Positions 8,101 through 12,940 of a stretch of DNA of 12,940 nucleotides are shown piece after piece (the first letter of the stretch is position 1; each line of letters starts with the position of its first letter). This DNA is from an uncultured Opitutia bacterium (GTDB lineage Bacteria; Verrucomicrobiota; Verrucomicrobiia; Opitutales; UBA953), in NCBI GenBank assembly GCA_903921665.1, contig CAIXQT010000201.1:1-12940 (forward strand), read 5' to 3'. The notes beneath the pieces were generated by a model. It was not told the DNA's origin, ran no database searches, and was given only the letters and a program-made list of their open reading frames with translations. Made by a program: the position numbers and the translations under genes.

Positions 8101-8366
8101 TTGAGCATGAGCAAGGCGCCGAGGGTGAAGCCACCCGGGAGCGGCACACGCAGCGGCGCGGTGGGGTCCATCGGGTAGAAGCAGAACCAATCGCTGAAGT
8201 AGACCTTCTGGACATGCCAGACGCCCCAGTGGACCTGTTCGAGCGTGCCGAGGAGGACCAGGATCATCGACAGCACCAGCAAGAAGACCGTCAGCTTGAG
8301 CGACGCGAGCGTGTCGACGAGGCGTCGGCCGCTATCGGCCTTCTTTTCGAATTCGGAGGTGTTCAC
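5181..8366 (-). CDS. ccsBA: Fused cytochrome c assembly protein CcsBA (ResB-CcsA, System II)
   Basis: Inner-membrane heme exporter and cytochrome c heme lyase of System II, with the ResB/CcsB and CcsA parts in one 1061-residue chain. The ResB half has membrane spans near 22-40, 79-95, 105-125 and 371-393 around a large periplasmic domain (126-370). A further hydrophobic segment (405-418) ends in TTADAADA. Then comes a periplasmic region of about 340 residues (421-760), partly helical and charged. The CcsA half follows (about 762-1050), with GRPPVTNLYSS (815-825), His891 and His1021 as probable periplasmic heme-ligand histidines, and the WWD heme motif WADQSWGRFWGWDPKE (953-968). The start is GTG at 8366, which overlaps the upstream lipoprotein stop (GTGA); an upstream ATG at 8453 would add 29 Arg-rich residues lying within that gene. 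The NusG-like gene overlaps its stop. Confidence 0.95.
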   Translation of the reverse strand: MNTSEFEKKADSGRRLVDTLASLKLTVFLLVLSMILVLLGTLEQVHWGVWHVQKVYFSDWFCFYPMDPTAPLRVPLPGGFTLGALLMLNLGFAHFRHFKATSAKVGISMIHAGLLLLLGGGFVTAIYQEESAMIIPEGEKRDYSEAFREFEIALVGKNAGADAVVAVPDAILRDIAAKKAPATIALPGTPFTLHVLTYHPNAMLRAKSQMADGLDLKATQGIGARTQLAYKPLPESFDDNRPNAPTAIVELKTKDQSLGTWALNLNLTESFDAQTFTDAGNTYEISLRRTRYYVPFTVQLDKFTHEKYPGTETPRRFASDVTLKEGASSFTYNISMNQPLRHAGLTFFQSSFGSTKDGKSLSVLQVVRNPGWLLPYVSVAIMSLGLIWHFGFSLLRFLRGRAAKAAAILTFGLFATTADAADASWKTREFGEIPVQSGGRIIPIETLATGSLLQMRSRTSISLTKLERVAFGQRPSTWTKEQRDEIAKELPALSPELQALLEKRPVRLTGGAIGSVDWLIEVSFRAPIARQLPTFRVEHPNVLKRVGGDPEKSLYVSWDGILKNSAELSKAAEQARGRAQADRDSEDRALLQLESAARQYATLSMTFIPGDLPADVTPRREYGAWISALNRALTEMNASRDNGGSGKAFDPELQKTVRTFVERYQDFEREGVIGLLPPKDETSAARWDNLGAALLGVIKDQKAHRSGLAEDGVITRYADFSMAWREGKDDECSRLSTAIAASLKGPWSGKAASEAWFGRMQPFYWLLIAYAITVLMVFASWLTSSENLRAWSYRLLVACFVLHTLALGYRMWLHGRPPVTNLYSSGIFVAWGAVALGIMLERVWKNGIGAAATGITGFVSLIVAHNLGLSGEDNLESVRAVLDSNFWLATHVTIVTLGYSATFVAGLLGALHLALRAFKKDYNWGDSVARAAYAILAFAVLASFIGTMLGGIWADQSWGRFWGWDPKENGAILIVLWCAICLHARWGGLVRREGLMQLLVFGNIVTAWSWFGTNLLGVGLHSYGFTETGSFWLYYVFCPSQLALIALGWLPDRSKSALKTA

Positions 8367-8983
8367 GGGAGTTTGGAAGCGGAGAGGAAGGCGACGAAGG
8401 CGGCGGAGTTGGCTTGGACGGCGGCGGTCTCGCCGTTCATCTTGAAGAACCACGTGGCGCCGTCCTTGGAAGTCATCACGGCGTCGACGGACTTCTTGCC
8501 GTCGGCTGAGGTCATCACGAAGCGTTGGCTGTCGAGGCCGCTGACCTTGGTGCTCTTGGCGGAGGCGGCGATGTCATCCGGGCTGGCCGGAGGGAGGCCG
8601 ATCTGGCCGCGCCAGCGATTCACGTTGGCGGTGAGACCACCGACGCTGCCGGGGAAGACCGTCACGGCGATCTCGGCTTTGCTATCGTTGGGGCCGGTGA
8701 CGATCCAGGTGGCCTTACGCATCGAGTTTTCCGGGCCGACGGTCCAGCCGGCGGGCAAGGCTGCCCACTTCGGGGCGTCGAAGGCCGCGGCTTCGGCTTT
8801 CATCGAGGCGGGAGCGACCATCGGGGCGGCGACGGCCGGAGAGGGGGCGGGCTTCGCGGCGACCGGCGCGGCCGGGGCGGCGGCCGGAGCGGCCTCGGAT
8901 TTCACTTCGTAGCGGGAGACCTGCGGGGCAGGTTTGCAGCCGAAGACGATCAACGAGGCGGAGAGGAGGAGGATTTGGCGCAT
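8363..8983 (-). CDS. Predicted lipoprotein of unknown function, coupled to ccsBA
   Basis: A 206-residue protein from ATG at 8983. It opens with a lipoprotein signal: short hydrophobic core and lipobox VFGC, with Cys16 as the predicted lipidated residue. An Ala/Pro-rich flexible linker follows (about 30-66), then a globular domain (about 70-206). The domain contains PKWAALPAGW (71-80), NSMRKATWIV (86-95), a GGLTANVNRWRGQIGL stretch (115-130) and a C-terminal segment SKDGATWFFKMNGE (172-185). The opening PKWxxLPxGW pattern and the Asn-Arg-Trp-Arg core look like a recurrent lipoprotein domain, but I cannot name it securely. The frame is open to 9175, but those residues overlap the sulfatase gene and are Arg-rich shadow translation. 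The gene follows the sulfatase by 14 bp and overlaps ccsBA by 4 bp (GTGA). This suggests an accessory role near the cytochrome c assembly machinery at the membrane surface; that role is inferred from context only. Confidence 0.88.
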   Translation of the reverse strand: MRQILLLSASLIVFGCKPAPQVSRYEVKSEAAPAAAPAAPVAAKPAPSPAVAAPMVAPASMKAEAAAFDAPKWAALPAGWTVGPENSMRKATWIVTGPNDSKAEIAVTVFPGSVGGLTANVNRWRGQIGLPPASPDDIAASAKSTKVSGLDSQRFVMTSADGKKSVDAVMTSKDGATWFFKMNGETAAVQANSAAFVAFLSASKLP

Positions 8984-8997
8984 GGTAAGGAGATTTA

Positions 8998-10461
8998 TTA
9001 TTGGGAGGATTTCTTGGTTTTCTTCTTCGCGGCAATCGCGGCGTCGCCGTCGGTCTTCCCGGTCTTGAGACGCTCGGCGTATTTTTCGTCGCGGGGCAGG
9101 ATGATGCCACGCTTCACGAGTTCGTCGGCATGCAGGTCGGCGATAGGTCCGCAGCGGGAGAGCCAGGCGTCGCACTCCGTGCGTAGTTCGGCGAGCTTGG
9201 CGGCGTTCGCGGGATCACCGGCGATGTTCTTCAATTCCCAGGGGTCGCTCTGGGTGTCGTACAGTTCCTCCTGGGCCCGGTTCGGGTCGAAGTAGAGTGC
9301 TTGAGTCGGTGTCAGCTTCCCTTCGGCTTGGACGCGGCGGAGTTCATGCATCGTCTGCCCGACTTCCTGGTAGGCGTTCTTGCCGGCTTCATCCACGCCT
9401 GGGGCGAGGTTACGGACATAGCGGTAACGGGCGTCGCGGACGGAGCGCACTTTGTCGAAGCTCTCATCCATGAAGTCGCGGAAGGAGTAGACGTATTTCG
9501 GCGGCTGGGCGGCCTTAGGCAGGAAGCTGTGGCCGTCGAACTCGGCGGGCACGGGCACGCCGGCGAGGGTCAGGGCCGTCGGGGCGAAGTCGATCCAGCT
9601 CGCGAAGTCTTCGCGGACGGTACCGGGAGCGATCTGGCCCGGCCAGCGCACGATGAGCGGTACGCGCGTGCCGGTGTCCTTGACGGAGCGCTTGTAGCGG
9701 GGCATGCCGCGACCGTGGTCGCCGGTCAGGATCACGATGGTGTTCTTCTCGAGGTCGTGCGCCTTGACCCAGTCGAGCACCCGCCCGAGGGTGTAGTCGA
9801 CGGCCGTGACCAGCTCATGGTAGTGCGCGACCTCACGGCGGACGGCCGGGGTGTCGGGGTAGAAGGGAGGGAGTTCGACCTTGGCCGGATCGCGGCGATC
9901 GGACGGCTTGAGCGCGGCGGTGTTCTTGGCGTGTTCCTCGTCGGAGCCGCGTACCTGGCTCTCGTGGCTTACCGTGTCGTTGATGTAGGCAAAAAAAGGC
10001 TCCTTAGGCTTGTCGGTCAGTTTGCCGAGAGGCTGCTTCGAATAGTTGACCCAAAGCTTCTTGTCGTCGGCTAGTTCCTTTTCGGAGACGCCTTGGAAGT
10101 CGGTCTTACCCGGCCACATGACGTGATAGCCGGAGGCTCGGAGTTTCACGGTGAAGGGGTGGGGCGGGTTGACGACCTTGGAGCGCATGTTCTGCGCGCC
10201 GTACTTCAGGGGGTATTGGCCCGTGATCATGCCGCTGCGAGACGGGGCGCAGACGCCCGTGTGGGTGAAGGCGCGGGAGAACAAGGCGCCTTCCCGGGCG
10301 AGGCGATCCATGTTCGGCGTGATCGCATCCTTACAACCGTAGGCACCCGTATCGGGTCCCATGTCTTCGCCTACGACCAGGATGATGTTCGGACGGACGT
10401 CAGCGGCCCCCGCCATGGCGGAAATCAGAAGCAAAGCCAAGGTGGCGAAGCGGCGGGGCAT
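8998..10461 (-). CDS. Secreted type I sulfatase (arylsulfatase / N-sulfoglucosamine sulfohydrolase-like)
   Basis: Exported formylglycine-dependent sulfatase of 487 residues that hydrolyses sulfate esters, probably on polysaccharides. A signal peptide (1-19, cleavage after MAGA) precedes NIILVVGEDMGPD (25-37), the metal-binding opening, here with Glu-Asp where many relatives have Asp-Asp. The active-site signature CAPSRSGMITG (71-81) carries Cys71, to be matured to formylglycine. TGDHGRGMP (246-254) with Asp248 and His249, and KDTGTRVPLIVRWPG (261-275), complete the catalytic set. ELYDTQSDPWELKN (399-412) is the usual C-terminal sulfatase motif. The C-terminus ends in a Lys-rich tail (AKKKTKKSSQ). 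The substrate is not readable; similarity is greatest to the heparan N-sulfatase-like branch. It starts 118 bp after the ychF stop, beyond a terminator, so it has its own promoter and heads the long minus-strand run. No maturase gene is in the window. Confidence 0.93.
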   Translation of the reverse strand: MPRRFATLALLLISAMAGAADVRPNIILVVGEDMGPDTGAYGCKDAITPNMDRLAREGALFSRAFTHTGVCAPSRSGMITGQYPLKYGAQNMRSKVVNPPHPFTVKLRASGYHVMWPGKTDFQGVSEKELADDKKLWVNYSKQPLGKLTDKPKEPFFAYINDTVSHESQVRGSDEEHAKNTAALKPSDRRDPAKVELPPFYPDTPAVRREVAHYHELVTAVDYTLGRVLDWVKAHDLEKNTIVILTGDHGRGMPRYKRSVKDTGTRVPLIVRWPGQIAPGTVREDFASWIDFAPTALTLAGVPVPAEFDGHSFLPKAAQPPKYVYSFRDFMDESFDKVRSVRDARYRYVRNLAPGVDEAGKNAYQEVGQTMHELRRVQAEGKLTPTQALYFDPNRAQEELYDTQSDPWELKNIAGDPANAAKLAELRTECDAWLSRCGPIADLHADELVKRGIILPRDEKYAERLKTGKTDGDAAIAAKKKTKKSSQ

Positions 10462-10518
10462 CAGGGTGGGACAACGTCCAGTGCCAATGGTTGCGGGGTG
10501 TCGGGGTATGGCAAAAAG

Positions 10519-10542
10519 AAAGGACGCTTTTTAGCGTCCTTT
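10519..10542 (-). terminator. Rho-independent terminator downstream of ychF (probably bidirectional)
   Basis: A 9-bp perfect stem AAAGGACGC / GCGTCCTTT (10519-10527 with 10534-10542) closes a six-base loop. On the minus strand the stem is followed by a T-rich run (reverse complement of 10511-10518, with five consecutive T), so it terminates transcripts leaving ychF. On the plus strand it is also followed by T, so it could work both ways. It separates the rpoD-ychF group from the sulfatase. Confidence 0.88.
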
Positions 10543-10554
10543 TTGAGGGGGGTG

Positions 10555-10573
10555 GGGCCTTTGGCCTAGGCCC
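10555..10573 (-). other. Second short hairpin between ychF stop and terminator
   Basis: GGGCCT (10555-10560) pairs with AGGCCC (10568-10573) around a seven-base loop, and the perfect 10-bp palindrome GGCCTAGGCC (10563-10572) offers an alternative fold. It begins 6 bp after the ychF stop codon and precedes the U-tract terminator, with a G/C-rich spacer between. It could stabilise the ychF mRNA 3' end or assist termination. The pairing is seen; the role is inferred. Confidence 0.4.
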
Positions 10574-10579
10574 GAACCG

Positions 10580-11689
10580 TCAGTCCGTGAAGCGGAACAG
10601 GGCGACGTCACCATCCTTGAAGAGATAGGACTTCCCTTCGAGGCGGTAGCGGCCGGCGTCGCGGGCGGCGGCGACCGAGCCGTTCTTGACCAGGTCTTCG
10701 TAGGAGACGATCTCGGCTTTCACGAAGCCCTTCTCGAAGTCGGTATGAATCACCGCGGCGCACTGCGGGGCGGTCATGCCGCTGCGGAAGGTCCAGGCGC
10801 GGACTTCCTTTTCGCCGGCGGTGAAATAGGTGGCCAAGCCGAGGAGGTGGTAAGCGCCGCGGATGAGCGAAGACACGCCGGAGTCGGTGACGCCGAGGGA
10901 CTGGAGGAACTCCGTGGCTTCGGCGGGGGAGAGGTCGCAGAGCTCGGCTTCGACCTGGGCGCAGATCACGACGTGTTCGCAGCCGTGGCGCTGGCCGATG
11001 AGGGCGGCGACATTGGCGACATGCGGGTTCTTGGAGGGGTCGGCGAGGTCGGCTTCGGCGACGTTGCAGGCGAAGAGCACTTTCTTCGAGGAGAGCAGGT
11101 TGTAGGCCTTCAGGCGGGCGCGCTCGTCGTCGGTGACGTCCATCGACGAGGCGGGCAGGTTCTCGTTGAGGTGCTTCACCAGGCGGCCGAGCAGCTCGAC
11201 GTTCGCGATGGCGTCTTTGTCCTGGCTGCGGACCTTCTTCTGGTTGCGGTCGAGCTGCTGCTCGGCCGACTGGATGTCGGCCAGGATGAGCTCGGTCTCG
11301 ATGACGCCGATGTCGCGGACCGGATCGACCTTGCCCATGCTGTGGACGATGTCGTCGTTGTCGAAGCAGCGGACCACGTGGATGATCGCGTCGCACTCGC
11401 GGATGTTGGAAAGGAAGTCGTTACCCTTGCCTTCGCCCTTGGAGGCGCCGGCGACGAGGCCGGCGATGTCGACGATGTCGATCGTGGCGGGGATGACGAC
11501 CTTGGTGCCGGCGATCTGCTGGAGCTTGAGCATGCGGTCATCCGGCACGAGCACCACGCCGACGTTGGGCTCGATCGTGCAGAACGGGTAGTTGGCCGCC
11601 TCAGCCTTGCGCGAACGCGTAAGGGCGTTGAAGAGGGTCGACTTGCCCACGTTGGGAAGTCCGACGATGCCTGCCTGGGTCTTTGCCAT
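10580..11689 (-). CDS. ychF: Redox-regulated ribosome-binding ATPase YchF (Obg family)
   Basis: Universal P-loop ATPase of the Obg/YchF family that binds ribosomes and affects translation and oxidative stress responses. The 369 residues match the usual length. Motifs are the P-loop GLPNVGKST (10-18), DIAGLV (74-79), an NVAE element (209-212) where GTPases have NKxD (the hallmark of ATP preference in YchF), and a C-terminal TGS domain (about 286-368) containing YFTAGEKEVRAWT (288-300), HTDFEKGF (315-322) and GRYRLEGKSYLFKDGDV (346-362). ATG at 11689 is the first Met and is followed directly by the conserved start. It lies 48 bp after a lipoprotein gene and is the last gene before the terminator. 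Confidence 0.97.
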   Translation of the reverse strand: MAKTQAGIVGLPNVGKSTLFNALTRSRKAEAANYPFCTIEPNVGVVLVPDDRMLKLQQIAGTKVVIPATIDIVDIAGLVAGASKGEGKGNDFLSNIRECDAIIHVVRCFDNDDIVHSMGKVDPVRDIGVIETELILADIQSAEQQLDRNQKKVRSQDKDAIANVELLGRLVKHLNENLPASSMDVTDDERARLKAYNLLSSKKVLFACNVAEADLADPSKNPHVANVAALIGQRHGCEHVVICAQVEAELCDLSPAEATEFLQSLGVTDSGVSSLIRGAYHLLGLATYFTAGEKEVRAWTFRSGMTAPQCAAVIHTDFEKGFVKAEIVSYEDLVKNGSVAAARDAGRYRLEGKSYLFKDGDVALFRFTD

Positions 11690-11737
11690 GGAAGGTTCAA
11701 CGTGGGCCTCAGCCCCGCCGAGGTCAAGAGCCGGCCG

Positions 11738-12117
11738 TCAGGGCGCCAATTCCTGAGAACGTTCGGAAAGGTCCGTCGAAGGCAGGACGACTTCGTCCTT
11801 CGGCTGGGGCTGGCCTCGGACGATGCGGGCCACGGCGATGCGGCCGCGTTGGCCGGTGATCTCCAGGATGGCGGAAGGGTTGAGCCGAGGGTCGCGGGCG
11901 ACGACGACCATCTTGTCCTGCACCACCGTGCCCGGGAGCAACATGATGGGGACCGAAGGGCTGCCCAGCGGGTAGCCTTGGATGAAGCCGATGCGGACGT
12001 TGCGCGGGGAGCCGGCGGGAACGATGAAGGGATTCCCTTCGTCGGTGCTCGGTTTGGATTTGGGCGTGGCGCAGCCTGTCAGCAGCGCGAGCAGCAGACA
12101 GACTGGGCGGACGTGGT

Positions 12118-12121
<4 letters not shown>
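11738..12121 (-). CDS. Small predicted lipoprotein overlapping the rpoD stop
   Basis: A 127-residue protein of unknown function. It starts with GTG at 12121, whose GTGA overlaps the rpoD stop codon, so translation is probably coupled to rpoD. The N-terminus is a lipoprotein signal with lipobox LTGC and lipidated Cys17. After a polar linker, a compact beta-rich domain follows (about 31-112), containing PRNVRIGFIQGYPLG (39-53), IMLLPGTVVQDKMVVVARDP (59-78) and ILEITGQRGRIAVARIVRG (85-103). Alternating hydrophobics and Gly turns suggest a small SH3-like or beta-barrel fold; that is a guess. It has no recognised family. Membrane anchoring makes its tight linkage with the housekeeping sigma factor unexpected. 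The signal, lipobox and overlap support a real gene. Confidence 0.8.

Positions 12122-12940
<819 letters not shown>

Noticed and set aside
8367..8453. Upstream ATG start for CcsBA at 8453
   Set aside because: It adds 29 Arg-rich residues lying inside the lipoprotein gene; the GTG at 8366 forms a GTGA overlap and gives a normal N-terminus before the first span.
5694..8912. A 1072-codon open frame on the plus strand antisense to ccsBA
   Set aside because: Composition is dominated by Gly, Ala, Glu, Arg and Asp in an irregular pattern with no domain. It is a mirror frame of a high-GC gene whose real product has clear ResB/CcsA motifs.
8984..9175. Upstream ATG start for the ccsBA-linked lipoprotein at 9175
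   Set aside because: It would bury the lipoprotein signal 64 residues inside the protein and overlap the sulfatase gene in a shadow frame.
3172..10461. A polysaccharide utilisation locus built from the sulfatase, YhcH-family protein and esterase
   Set aside because: No glycoside hydrolase, transporter, TonB receptor or sugar regulator is present, and the genes are interspersed with ccsBA, pyrF and ispD.

Overview
The window looks like a chromosomal segment from a high-GC Gram-negative bacterium, most likely a member of the Verrucomicrobiota (Opitutae-like). This placement is an inference from the gene mix: a fused ResB-CcsA cytochrome c assembly protein, a secreted sulfatase, lipoboxes, an atypical IspD N-terminus, a menaquinone gene, and the lack of Shine-Dalgarno sequences. 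There is no rRNA or other phylogenetic marker to confirm it. I see no tRNA, rRNA, insertion sequence, phage gene or CRISPR array, and coding density is very high. No intergenic stretch exceeds about 120 bp.

Thirteen of the 14 genes lie on the minus strand, so they are described here from high to low coordinates. (1) 12940-10580: the 3' part of rpoD (housekeeping sigma factor), a small lipoprotein gene that overlaps its stop (GTGA), then ychF. This group ends at a clear intrinsic terminator (10519-10542). (2) 10461-1711: a long co-directional run made of a secreted sulfatase, an unknown lipoprotein, a giant ccsBA fusion (GTGA overlap with the lipoprotein), a NusG/RfaH-type antitermination factor (ATGA overlap with ccsBA), a YhcH/YiaL-family sugar-metabolism protein, a secreted alpha/beta-hydrolase, pyrF and ispD (ATGA overlap). 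(3) 1242-1706, plus strand: a two-domain protein of unknown function. It is divergent from menB and convergent with ispD, with only 4 bp between the two stops. (4) 1150-1: menB, then the start of a YtqB/MnmM-type tRNA methyltransferase that initiates with TTG inside the menB 3' end and runs off the window.

Functionally the segment mixes core information processing (RpoD, YchF, NusG-like, MnmM), quinone and isoprenoid supply (MenB, IspD), pyrimidine synthesis (PyrF), cytochrome c maturation (CcsBA and possibly its lipoprotein neighbour) and exported hydrolases (sulfatase, esterase-like protein). MenB, IspD and CcsBA together imply a menaquinone- and cytochrome c-based respiratory chain.

The least explained items are: the unknown lipoproteins coupled to ccsBA and to rpoD; an internal signal-peptide-like junction in CcsBA; a NusG paralogue coupled to ccsBA; a five-copy GGGCYR hexamer array with G-quadruplex potential just downstream of that paralogue; the absence of Shine-Dalgarno sequences at all 13 visible starts; and the orphan two-domain protein. 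I did not find a clear-cut new multi-gene system. The lipoprotein-ccsBA-nusG-like block is the best candidate for something undescribed.
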